From: Takakia lepidozioides
Taxonomy: Eukaryota; Streptophyta; Takakiopsida; Takakiales; Takakiaceae
Assembly: GCA_030704615.1 (NCBI GenBank)
Contig: CM060734.1
Coordinates: 20,832,001-20,896,000 of the forward strand
Direction: 5' to 3'
DNA: 64,000 bases
Shown here: piece by piece, positions 36,441-47,462 of the stretch
Layout of the letters: every line of letters starts with the position of its first letter
Position numbering within the stretch: the stretch's first letter is position 1
Made by a program: the position numbers and the translations under genes
The notes under the pieces: generated by a model
Told to the model about the DNA's origin: nothing
Database searches by the model: none
What the model saw: the letters and a program-made list of their open reading frames with translations, nothing else

Positions 36441-39400
36441 GGTGGTGGAAGGATGAGAGTAGTGAGAGGCGGCCTCAGCCTTTAATGAATGATAGCTACA
36501 GTCAGGCCAAAATATCGGCACTGTGAGAATGGGGGCACATTGAAGTGAAAGATTTTCTCGAAAAAAGCATCAAGATGAAGGTAGATGGATACATGTTTGT
36601 GTTTAGATAGGCTTTGATGAAGATTGATTTGTAGTTGAAAAATTATGGAGCTCCGTTCATCAGGGGGCTTCTTGCTTTGATGAGCCTGAGTAAAGGATTG
36701 CAAGTAGAAGAGACGGCAAAGACGGTGACGGTTAGACAGGAAGGAAAGTGGCTTTGTCTCGCATATCGCTGATCGCTCAACGAGCTTGAGTTACCGTTGC
36801 TTCTCTCCCCTCACCGCAACATGCGGAGCTACATCTCGCCTTCTCCCTTACGTTTTTTTATATGTTACAGATTAAACAAGGGCCAAAAAGACTTGCATAA
36901 ATCATCATTGTTTCACACCACTAGTGAGCTAGCATGATGCCACACATGGCTTCACCTGCCAGTTTCAGTGGTCCAGGGGTCGAAACCCCACGGTTTAAGT
37001 GGCAAGGTGTGACAACAAGGTGAGACAACCTACTTTCAGTTAAGCCATGAAACTCGATGAAAATAAGATTGAACCCTGTGTGAGATCCCAACATCCAGGA
37101 AAAAAAAACATATATGGTTATTCCTGGTTTAACATTCATCTTGTGTAGTCCAGGGGTCAAATCCCATAGGTAATAAAACTTGCTCTCTGCAAATTTATTG
37201 GGGATATACTGGCGACATAATAAGCACTTTCATGGATGAAACAACATTTGGACCTTGTACCAGATCTTGAAATCCAGGAAAAATAGCACGGGGCTGTGCC
37301 TGGTTTAGACAGAAACATGTATCTTAAACAGCCACCAGGATGAAAATATTCAACACTATTTTTATGGTGACCATAACCAGCAAGTCCCAAGGACAAAAAA
37401 TCATTGGACCAGGTCTGAGACAATTTTTAATTTAACCAGTATCCAAATGGTCCAGGGATCAAACTTCAAGGACCTCAAATGTAGGAATATTGAAAAACCA
37501 ATCAATGGACCAGGAATACTCCCCGTCATCCAGTTAGGTCTTAGAATGATTGAGAGCTCTCTTTTTCAAAACAATTCCCTTAACATAAGTCCCCTTCCAA
37601 TCTTTTAAATCCGATTGGATTTAGGTGAGGGGGAACATCAGGTTATTAATTTGTCCATCTCAGGTTATCCAGACATGTAAATGTCTTGGTCTAACAAATG
37701 AAAGGTTCCTCCATGTTGTTTTTCTTTAAAGAAAGAACTTGAATCAACAGCAACAAGATTGAAGAGAGGGAGAGAGAGGGAGAGAGGGAGCCCTCCACCA
37801 TATCCCCTGGTATGATCCCTTATAGAGAGTAAGTGAGTGTGGTATGCGCTCACCCCTCAGGGGAGTGCATACCAGACTCAATCTCTTTAAAACAAACCCT
37901 CTTTCTCCGTAGTGTAGTCGAGTATTGGGAAAATCCAATCCACTCATTTACCCTATATTCTCAACAATCATCCACTTTTTAGAACTCCAAAGATATACAG
38001 AATTCACGGGATCAGACCCAAGTAGTAAGGACATAAGACTACCTTAGATAAAGGGCTATGTGAAATAGGCGTCAGCCATGGAGAACAGAGTAGATGTAAC
38101 TATACATTGACCGGATCATGTAGAAGGTATATACGAGCTCCAACTACCACTGTTTCACTCCAAGCTTAGCTCATGTTCCACACCAGACTTTATACAAGGC
38201 ATACATTCTATCCTGACAAACATCCACTGGTAGGCCCATGGAGTAGTTTGTTAAAAAACAAACAAATTGTTTGTTTGAAAAAAAAAGGTGGTCACAGAGC
38301 TTACAAAAATTTGTACCTGTGCACCACCAGAATTCTGTGTTGAGCCCTCGACCATAAGATGGTTACAAAAAAAGCTCCAAACCTATATATGGAAAAGTCT
38401 CTTTGAAAGGCAGTCCTAACAAAAAGTGATTACTCTGACGTTCAGATAACTGGTAGACAATAGATCAAAAGGGCAGTTCAAAGCCCTTGAAACATCAAGC
38501 CCAGTTGAAATGAAAGAGTACATACGGGAATTCCATAGAGCAATATCATGGTAAATCACCTGAGCCCTATGAGCATCCGTATCCTCGGGAAGGTGTGTTA
38601 CTGTTTGACAGGAATCAGTATCCATGGGATACTCACTGCTCCACTCCAAGACCCATTTGTTTCCATTCTGTTCCCATCCCCAAGATTCAAGAGGTAACAT
38701 GAGAGACAGATATTAAACATGTATGAGGTCATAAAATGATAGTGTATACGGACACCACTCCGTATATTGGGCAAAGAAGACAAAGGGTAATTGGACTTGT
38801 CTTGTCGAGACAAGGATAGTTCAGTCAGTAAAAATTGGACTGGAAACTGGAAATGACAAATCAGCCCAATAACAGGGCACTATCATTAAAGGACCCGGAC
38901 CAGGTTTAATCAGGAAATAAATAGGGTGGGAGGGTGTGTTAACCGGTGGTTCGTGACTTAGGCAAAATGGGCTTTTAACAGTGCAGCCCATTTCCCCGAG
39001 GCACTTATCATAGGTTGTCCGACGGTATGTCTGTAGGACGATTACGGAGTAATCGTCAATGGCCGTGGAACACTCGTGTTCCGTGAATCAATATCTTTGT
39101 TACTGCTTCAGTCCTTGGACTAATCACAATACTAATCAGTAATGCTAGGAACTTAGCTCACCATCTCACCATCTCACGTTCTCTCATAATACACATTCTC
39201 TCCATCTCACAGTCACTCTATACATAAGTACTCGGAAAAGCATTGCTTTACTTCAGAGTCACCACGTCATAGCATAAGTACACATTGGATCGCTCTGATC
39301 ACACACTGATACCCTGATCATTCTGAAGTTGCGTGCAGTCCTTTTATACTATGCTCGAAAGAGCCATTTACAGCCTGCAGTCGTTAATGACCGTTGCGCA

Positions 39401-39792
39401 ACCTAAAAGGTTTGCCAAAAAAGTGGCCCGTGGTAGTGGCTTGTGGTCGTGTGCCTTGGTGGTACATGGCCCACAGTCCCTCACTACTTCTCCTACTAGT
39501 AAAGCCTATGCTACCATGGCCATGTGATATCGTGGTTCACGGCCCACGGCTGCTCCACAACCCACTATTGCTCCACGTGGTAGTGTGGCCCGTCCTCTGC
39601 TACTGCTAAGTGCCGAGCACTTAGCCATTTCTGCCTCATGGCCGGGTAGTATGAAGTCAATCACTACCCGCCATTATCCCGTCGTGGCTCAAGTTGCCCT
39701 GCCCTCATGGCACTGGCACTTAGCCGTTATCATTTATCCTCCCCCCTCCTTTGAGATTGTGTCCGCACAATTTCGTCAGTGCCTGTGTTTGC
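36441..39792. other. Gene-free stretch, 3.3 kb
   Basis: No gene or domain found on either strand. Features: a GAGAGGGAGAGAG purine tract at 37758-37790, and the phrase GGTCCAGGGGTCGAAACCCC with variants near 36968, 37149 and 37450. A region at 39120-39230 with repeated ACCATCTCAC and AATACACATTCTC resembles 54150-54200. Near 38940-39090 CGATTACGGAGTAATCG and GGAACACTCGTGTTCC form small palindromes. Confidence 0.4.
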
Positions 39793-40947
39793 TCAGAGAA
39801 TGTAGGGTGGTGGCATGACCTGTTGTTGGCTCGTCTGCTGGTTGAGGAGTGCCTCCCATGTTGGTGATGGCCTTGGTGGCAGCTTCTTGTTCCTGTTATC
39901 ATCGTTGTCTGGTGCCTCCTTTGGCTCCTGTATGGGCCAGCTCTCCTCATCCGGGTGTTCCAATTTCCCATCCCTGCGTAGTGTGTCTATCTTGGTGGAC
40001 AGGGTTTTGCGGTAAGTGAGTAGCTCCTCCTTGGTCCAAGGCACAATGTCTCCGGTTGCCCTGCTGCCCATTAACCAGTTAACTGCTTGTGTCATTGTCT
40101 CCTTGAAGGGGTGGTCTCTATCCAGTACCAACGGTGAGAAGTGATCTTTCGCCTGGTGCCACGCTTCAGCATATAGTGGTCTGTCTACATATGTTGAGGT
40201 GCCCGAGACTCTCTCTAGTGGCTAGAATTTGGGCAATTCCCAGTGGGTATCCTTGTCAATGCTCTCGTATCGCTGCCAACTTGCCCGCATTGTGGTGAAC
40301 ATCCTGTACAGATAGCTATCAATGTAAAAGCTTGGGCAACCCATTACCACATCAACTGCTGGGGTGGGGTTGATCTTCAATTGCCCCGCTGCCCGCATGT
40401 AGGCTACCAACTCCTTGTACTCCAGAGGAGCTTGGCGCCAGAATTCTACCAATTCTGCCCCTAACCATGTCTCATCCTTGTCAAGTGGCCGCATTCTGTA
40501 TCTCCGGGGTATGAGTGTCTGATTGAGCATATGCAGCTGGCCTAAGGACTTGCAGGGGGTTAAGGCCTTGAATACCTTTCATGTTTGGGATTTGCTGGGC
40601 CAAAATGATCATCAACTTGAAGTATTCATCTTGAGCCATTCCCCATTCCGTTTGCATGGCATGATTTGAAAATCATCCACTGCTACCGAAGTTGATATGC
40701 TTGGTAATGGCACAGTGGTTACCTCTTGGTTGGATGGCCCTGTTGTGGCCTGTACCTGTGCCCCTTCAAGCTGTGGTGGTTGTATTGTTGGCGGTGTCTG
40801 TGTTGGTGTTGTTGTTGGGGATTGTATTGGTGCTTCCTGTTCTTGTTCATGGTCTTGTTCCTCCTGTTGATCCTCGTCCATTAGCTCCTCTTGTTCTGGA
40901 ATTGGTGGCAGGAATTCTTTGTGAATGTCTGTCACCAATTTCGCCAT
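39793..40947 (-). pseudogene. Unrecognised protein family, copy 1 (retroelement-associated?)
   Basis: On the - strand an ATG at 40947 opens an acidic, Glu/Gln/Pro/Thr-rich N-terminus (MAKLVTDIHKEFLPPIPE...), then the frame shifts near 40650 and again near 40530. Blocks in 40530-40222 and 40131-39793 match the intact 424-residue frame at 47463-48737: W..A...KEL(V/I)A, MGC followed by a Tyr-rich patch, R(Y/F) then HW.LP, and NWL...(W/Y)T..EL..Y....(R/K). I do not recognise the family. The gene start is 14 bp from palindrome array B, which occupies its upstream region. Gag-like proteins often look like this, but no domain proves it. Confidence 0.5.
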
Positions 40948-40960
40948 TTTACGAAATAAA

Positions 40961-41320
40961 GCGACCGCCGTTTGGTGGTTGTTTTTTTTTTTAATTAAAA
41001 AAATTAAGCAACTGCCCTTTGGCGGTCGCTCCTTTTTTATTATTAACAATATTAAGCGACCGTTGTGTGGCGGTCGGTTTTTTAGTTAATTACAAATATG
41101 AAGCGGCAGTCGCTTCATTTTATGTTCTCTTAGAGTTTTTTTAGAAAATGAAGCGACCGCCCTATGGTGGTCGCTCTTTTTAGATTTTTTTTAAAAATAA
41201 AGAGACCGCCTTATGGCGATCGCGGTTTTTGTTCTTAAAAAAAATAAAATGACAGCCAATACGACGGTCGCTATTTTATTTTATTTTTAAAAATGAAGCG
41301 ACCGCTAATACGGCGGTCGC
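40961..41320. repeat. Palindrome array B (GCGACCGCC...GGCGGTCGC)
   Basis: About eight units, 45-55 bp apart, with loops such as CTAT, AATAC and TTGTGT. Spacers are TTTTTAAAAATGAA-like. One edge touches the start of the unrecognised - strand gene; the other leads into a 0.8-kb core and then array C. Confidence 0.9.
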
Positions 41321-41464
41321 TCTTTTAATTTTGCCTCTCATTTTTTAATATTAGCGACTTCAATGCACCTATGGGCCCCGCCAGTACGGCCCATGGGGTG
41401 AGCGGATAAACCCCCACCTATTCACCGGGTCCGGATTCTGAATTTTTTCTAAGTCCTGGTTCTT

Positions 41465-41725
41465 TCATACCCTCCAAGAGACTGACTCCTCCAGCAGACT
41501 GACTCCAATCTTAGAGAGGACTGACGAGCGGAGTGGCGATCGGCAAGCGAACTGGCAACTGGCGAGCAGACTGACAACTTGTGAGCAGACTGGCCAGCGC
41601 ACTGGTGATTGGCGAGCGGACCTGCCAACGGACTGGCGATTGGCGAGCATACCGGCTAGCGACTGGCAATTGGGGAGCGGACTGGCGAACTTCGAGCGGA
41701 CTCCAAATGGCGAGCGCACTTACTC
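41465..41725 (+). repeat. GC-rich minisatellite (GGCGAGCGGACT / GGCGATT)
   Basis: Roughly fifteen imperfect copies of a 10-20 bp phrase combining GCGAGCxGACTGGC and GGCGATTGGC. Open frames on both strands arise only from the repeat. It lies in the core between arrays B and C. Confidence 0.8.
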
Positions 41726-41811
41726 CAACCTTTAACCAAACTGGCAGACCCTCCTCAGAAAAAATATTTATTTATTATTAACACACATTACTACCACAAT
41801 ATCACCTGGCA

Positions 41812-41874
41812 GGATTTGAACACCAGACCGCATGCGTATTATAAGTTGCTCTTTACCACCACACTACACGTTGT
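41812..41874 (-). other. tRNA-like relic
   Basis: On the - strand TAGTGTGGTGGTAAAGAGC resembles a tRNA D-arm (A box) and, 30 nt later, GGTGTTCAAATCCTGCC resembles a T-arm (B box). I could not draw a 7-bp acceptor stem, so a functional tRNA is unlikely; a tRNA pseudogene or the head of a tRNA-derived SINE fits better. Confidence 0.35.
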
Positions 41875-42101
41875 TTTCTGAAACATCTCCAAAAAATTAA
41901 TGTTTTATGATGTGTTTGTGGGCCCCAGCAGACTAGCTTGCCCCCGCAGCCTCAGCTGAGCAGAATGAGCCCGACGGGTAGGGGGCGCCCCACCCGTCGC
42001 GACCCCCTCTCCCACATGCGGGCCCCGCCGCAACCACACGTGCCCGCATTGAAGACGCTAATATCAAACAACGAGAAGCTTTAATTTTTCTAACAAATGA
42101 A

Positions 42102-42318
42102 GCGACCGCCCTATGGCGGTCGCTCTTTTTAGATTTTTGAAAAAATAAATCGACCGCCTTATGGCAGTTGCTCTTTTTTGTTTTTAAAAAAAAAAAAACG
42201 ACCGCCAATACGGCGGTCGCTATTTTTTATTTTATTTTAAAAAATGAAGCGACCGTCAATACTGCGGTCGCACTTTTAAGTTTTTTTTTTTTTTTAATGA
42301 AGCAACCGCCTATGGTGG
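42102..42318. repeat. Palindrome array C (GCGACCGCC...GGCGGTCGC)
   Basis: Five units at about 48 bp spacing. The last unit (GCAACCGCCTATGGTGG) ends directly against the 5'-truncated reverse transcriptase that follows. Together with array B it brackets a 0.8-kb core, giving a unit of about 1.36 kb. Confidence 0.9.
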
Positions 42319-44662
42319 TACCTGAGGGTTTGCTCATAGCCAACAATCTGGAGGCCCCAAGGAGACGGGCCACTGGGGTAGGGATACGGCCAGCAGCAAT
42401 AAATGAGCAAATCTGAAATAGCTGAGAGAAGCCACTAGCAGAATCCTGTGGAGAGAAACAGTCGCATAAGTGCTCATACAGGAGACCGGAAGGAGCTGCC
42501 GTTCACTTTGTCTTCAGTTTCGAGATGCCTTCTCCGGACACCTCTTTCCTCACCAGTTCGGGGTCTTCACTCTAGGAGGTTGCGAGGCGGTGGTTCAGGG
42601 GATTCGTGCAGCTCTTGATCTTCATCCGGATTGGGTGGTTCTCCAGGTCGACGTCACCAACGCTTTCAACACTGTGTCACGAGCGGCTATCTTTCAGGAG
42701 CTCCGTTCAGCCGGAGGAGATTTCCACCAGCTCATTCCGTTTGTTCGATTATTCTATGCATCCACCACTCCCCTATACTACAGTCATCATTCTCGCCTAT
42801 GTGAGTGTTCCATCATTCAGTCCGAGGTTGGGACCCGCCAAGGCGACCCTTTAGGAGGACCTTTGTTTGCCATGGCTCACGTCCGCGCCCTCACGGCTTC
42901 TGCACAAGTACACTCATCTTGTCTTTTTCCGTCGGTGGCAGACGACACGCACATTGTAGGCCCTGCCTCACAGGTACTTTCAGCTTACCATCATTCTGTC
43001 ACCCAACTCTCTGCCGTGGGCCTTTCAATGCAACCTCGCAAATGTGTGGTGTGGTCTCCGTCTAGTCTCCCTGCAGATTTTGTCCTCCCTGCTCACTTCA
43101 TTGCTCCGCCCAATGGCATCAGAATCCTGGGAGTCTCTTTTGGCACCACCCAGTTCATAACGTCCTTCTTGGAAGATGCACTCCACCAGGATACCACCCA
43201 CGCCGATCTCCTTCCTAGGCTCGGAGATGTACAGGTAGCATATGGAATCTTGACCAAATGTTTCTTTCAGCATCCCTCCTATCTCTTGTGCACTGTTCCA
43301 CCCACCCCAGATTTCCTACACCTCTTATCTGGGTTTGATACTACCATGATGACTATCTTCGAGAGATTGTTAGGACCAGGAGCTCTGGAGGGTGCTCAGG
43401 GACTTTTGCCACGACAGCAAGCCGCCTTGCCCGTCTCTTCCAGTGATATGGGTCTTTTGTCCACTGTCACTACCGCCCCGTTAGCTTTCCTCGGTAGTTG
43501 GGCGTTGGTGGCGCTAGCCCTCGCTTCACGATTTCTTTGTGACCATCGTCCCATCCTTATGGATGTCGTTGCACATGTTGATAGTGGCATTTTACCCTTT
43601 CAGCAGCATCTCCGCTCTGCACGAGATCTCCTTCCGGCACCGGCGCGAGCATGTCTACCACCATTTGAGCAGTTGGTTGCTCAAGGCCTCGACCATCTTC
43701 AGGAGTCCATTTCCGAGCGCATGCACCGTCATTCCTTTTCCGGCATGCTCTCAAGTGCTTCTTCTAAATTGCATCGAGCCCGACTTCTATCATGCGCAAG
43801 ACTCGGAGCAGGGGCATGGTTGGCAGCACGACCCACTATCGCACATTTTCGCCTCTCATCCCCTATTTTCACTACTGCGCTCCGCCTTCGACTCGGTTTG
43901 CCTCATCCTTCGGCATTGGGCCTTCAGCGCTGCGTTTGTCTTCAGCCCATCGATGACCTTGCCATCCATCTCCTCCGCTGTCCATGTGGTGGTGAGCGCA
44001 CTGCGTCTCATGATATGGTTCGCGATGCGGTGGCATCTATTGCTTGGGAGGCAGGGTATCATGTACTGCGTGAGCAACCACATCTACGACCCACGCTCAT
44101 GTCCCACTCTACACGCCGCTGTGATGACATTGTCCTATCTAGAGATGGTTTGCGTACCCTAGTGGATGTCGTTCTCGCCGACCCCACTCGAGCGGATCTG
44201 CTATCTCGCGCAGCTACCACACCAGGCACGGCAACCACTGTAGCAGCTCAGGCCAAGGAGCGCGACTACAACAATCGTCACCCCACCGACAGATTTCTTC
44301 CGCTGGCGGTCGAGATATTTGGCTCATTGCACCGGCACTTCGACGATTTCCTGCGGACATGTGCACATCATGCAGCCAAGAGCTCTGTTGTGCGACACGG
44401 CTACACCAAGTGCTGCATTCTTACCCTCATTTTTTCTCTCATTTTGAATGCCAACGTACTCACCACTCTCCACAAGCAACCGCCCGCTATGCTGGCCCAC
44501 TCTGCCTTTGTTGCTACAGACTCTAGCACATCACCCCAAGGCCTTGACCTGCTTCAGTTTGCGCGCGTTGCTGGTGGCCACTGGGATAGCGATGATATGA
44601 TGGACGCAGCTGACTTCCGCCCGACTGCTATTGCGCTGGAAGCTGGTGGTAGCGCCAACTAG
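42319..44662 (+). pseudogene. Non-LTR reverse transcriptase with CCHC finger and probable restriction-like endonuclease
   Basis: From about 42470 a 730-residue frame is uninterrupted to 44662. Motif A is LQVDVTNAFNTVSR (near 42650), motif B GTRQGDPLGGPLF (near 42835), motif C VADDTHIVG (near 42940). After a long thumb come a C-x-C-x9-H-x3-C finger, RCVCLQPIDDLAIHLLRC (near 43928), then HDMVRDAV...AGYHVLREQ, RRCDDIVLS (near 44113), LVDVVLADPTR (near 44160) and AKERDYNN (near 44253). D...D...K after a CCHC finger is the order of the PD-(D/E)xK nuclease of R2/NeSL-type elements. The N-terminus is lost: a GIRPAAINEQ trace at 42380-42416 is in another frame, and array C begins where the element is cut. 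Target-site preference unknown. Confidence 0.75.
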
Positions 44663-44934
44663 AGCGGGTGCAATACAACCAGCTCTTCACCCAGCCTGTC
44701 CATCAAGCTCTGCCAGACCAGATCCTTGCATGCTGATGTATCACGGCAGCAGGCTTCCTGCAGGTTATATCTACCTAGACACGGATATTATCCCACAAGG
44801 TGCAAAAATCCCCCACCCTTTTACTTGCTCAAGCATACACAAGGTTCTTTGCCTCTATGCCTCAACTCGTCTCTGTTTCACTCAGCTCTGCTTATCACCC
44901 ACAGTCCCCCGACACATCACAAGAGTCTGGCAGC

Positions 44935-46135
44935 CATGGAAAAGCGCAAAGTTGTACCTAATGACATCATCAAAGCTGTAGTTGTTCCAAATGTCCTTCT
45001 GCACACTGCCCTGGCAGATTTGGCAAATGGCATAGAGGTCCATGGCGACATCTTCAGAGCTGGAATTATACCAACTGTCATTCTGAACAATACCCTGGTG
45101 GACTTGTATGCAAAATGTGGGTGCATTGAGGATGCAAAGGGAGTGTTTGATGCTATGGCTGAACGAGATACGGGGTCGTGGAATGCGATGCTTGAAGATT
45201 ATGCTGCAGTTGTACCAAATGTCATTCTATACACTGCCCTGGCAGATCTGGAAAAGGGCAATGAGATCCAAGGGCAAAGAAGTCCATGGCAACATCGTCA
45301 AAGCTGGAATTATAATGAAAGAGAAAGAGCTGCAGCCGCAACCGCAACAGACTATACTAGAGGTGGAGAGACAAACCCTTATCAACATGTATGCCAAGTG
45401 TGCCATGTGCGGCAGCATGGTGGGTGCACGCCAAGTGCTTGACAAAATGCCTGAACGAGATGTGTTTACCTGGACTATAATGGTGGCAGCAGGTTTCAAG
45501 CATGGTTTTGGGAGGGATTTACGTGCGCACAAAACAAGGAGTGACACACAACAAAGTCACATTGGCTTGCGTTCTCAATGACTGTGCCAGACTGGTAGCC
45601 ACAGCAAAGGGCAAAGAGGCCCACGATGACATTATCGGCGCTGTAAGTGCAACAGATGTTATTCTGGAGTCTATCCTCATTAATATGTATGCAAAGTATG
45701 AGATTGTAAGCACTGCTCGTCAAGACTTTTACAGGATGGCTGAATGAAATGTATTCTCTTGGAACGCAATGGCTGCAGCGTATGATCAGCATGGGTGTGG
45801 TAGGGAGGCTTCTGAGACCTGTGAACAGTTGATACTGGACGGGGTAGGAAGCATTGTGGTTGTTTGTCAAGTTAACAATATGGTGCAACACAATGCGGTT
45901 TACTGGAACACCATGATTGCAGGACATGCTCAGTGTGATTGTGATAGGGAAGCTCTTGAGATCTATGAACAACTGATGCCAGAAGGGGTCATGCCGGACA
46001 GGCTCATGTTCAACTGCAGTCTCAATGCGTGTGACAGCCCCCAAGTCCTAGCAAGGGGTAATGTGGCCCATGCCACTATCATCAAAGTTGGACTTCCACC
46101 AGATATTACTCCGGAGACGACCCTTGTCGAAGGAC
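44935..46135 (+). pseudogene. PPR protein relic
   Basis: Three frames carry PLS-type pentatricopeptide repeats: VPNVLLHTALADLANGIEVH, NNTLVDLYAKCGCIEDAKGV and FDAMAERDTGSWNAML (to 45200), then TLINMYAKCAMCGSMVGARQ and MPERDVFTWTIMVAAG (45370-45500), then ILINMYAK...ARQDFYRMAE with a TGA, and YWNTMIAGHAQCDCDREALE. Functional relatives bind organellar RNA for editing or processing. Frame shifts near 45200, 45500 and 45745 make it dead. It follows the RT element by 270 bp, without a shared promoter visible. Similar repeats occur at 61332-63710 on the other strand. Confidence 0.8.
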
Positions 46136-47120
46136 AAGCCATTCTTCTATTTCCAAATGTTTTTGTTCCCATGTTTTTGGGTAACGGTGGCTGCAATCTC
46201 TTATGGCAGAATCGTACCAAGACTGGCTCCACCATGGACAATGCCAGAAGGCTACTACTTCTTGTCAACACAAACCCCCATAGTGTCCAGCTACTCTATC
46301 CTCTGGTGTATGCTCTCCAAAACCCACCCGCACTACCATGTGGGTTGACGAGTTCTCTCAAGATCGAAGCGTTCCGTAGGCAGGAACTGTTGACTTGGCC
46401 TGATGCCCTTAGCTGGTGTCACATTGTGGTTGGCGCCCTCGAGTCATTCGGTACAGTTGCTTGTTGAGCGGCTTTTACTCATCCATCCCTTAGCTATCCG
46501 AGGTGGAAACTCCAAGATAGAAGAGTTGGAAATCTCTAAGTACTCAGCCCGCTCAGAAAAATCAGTCGTGACCTACAGCTAGTGTATCAGGGGGGTGCTT
46601 TCCTATTTCTATTCCTTCTTGCATTCATGTTAGCAAATTAGCTTATTGTCTATGATTAAGTATCAGATTGCTTCTGCAATCTACCATGTTCCATCTACTC
46701 AAGCATTCATTCCACAGCTTCACTCATATCTCTCTACACGGTGTGAGTATGAAATAGGAATCATATTAATATCTATCATGTATCAGGCCGAAGCCATGGT
46801 ATCCCTAATCTGCTCTACAATGCATCTCTACAGCTTGCATGTATCAAGCATCATCTCATCGTATCTCCTCCTCTGTGTAATCTCCATCCCTGTGCTCCAA
46901 GATCGTGCTCTCCGCCATGATACCAGAAACCATGTCCAAGCCCTGATCTCCGAAGTGATGTCCAAGAAGTGATCCCCTCCCTGTAATTACTATGCCTATT
47001 CACCTGCAAGCTGTTCTAACCGCCTAACTAACTAACTGTCATCCAAGACAAAATGCACGTTCCCTCTGCAGATGTCGTTCCCACGTAGTCGTTCCTTGTC
47101 AATGATAACCGTTCCCTGTG
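46136..47120. other. Gene-free spacer
   Basis: Open frames here (for example 45769-46467 beyond 46135) show no domain. A CATGATACCAGAAACC phrase near 46917 loosely resembles an inverted tRNA-Met primer-binding site but has no LTR context. Confidence 0.3.
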
Positions 47121-47290
47121 AACGCTGTGACGGGCTATGCCAAGCTGTGTCGGGCTGTGACTGGCTGTGTCTAATTGTGACAGGCTATGTCAGGCTGTGT
47201 CTGGCTATGACTGACTATGTTAGACTGTGTAAGGCTGTGTCAGACTGTGACAGGCTGTAGCAGGTTGTGTTTGACTGTGTTAGCCTGTTT
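47121..47290 (+). repeat. Minisatellite GGCTGTGWCA
   Basis: About seventeen imperfect 10-bp units of GGCTGTGTCA/GGCTGTGACA. A similar, weaker array lies at 49996-50100, so the two bracket the - strand open frames between them. Confidence 0.85.
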
Positions 47291-47462
47291 GCCACCCCTA
47301 AGGCATGTGTCTGTCACCCTTAAGGCTTGTGTTGATCTGAGTCTACCACCCGTAGGTTTGCGCAAAATTAAGGGTACCCCACAGAACCCGTAAAACTGTC
47401 TAAGTCCCAGACAGCCCTCTAATATTATCCCTCCCCCTCTCAAAAAGCCGTGTCCTCACGGT

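Noticed and set aside
36960-36985. GGGGTCGAAACCCC resembling a tRNA T-arm
   Set aside because: No D-arm or acceptor stem at the right distance; the phrase recurs in variant form as part of a non-coding repeat.
41465-41781. Open frames on both strands of the GC-rich minisatellite
   Set aside because: Absence of stops is a consequence of the short repeat unit; no protein features.
42606-43273. Several overlapping frames within the RT gene
   Set aside because: They are out of frame with the 730-residue RT reading and carry no motifs.
46910-46930. Inverted primer-binding-site-like phrase TGATACCA
   Set aside because: No LTR next to it and the wrong position relative to the nearby gag-like frames.
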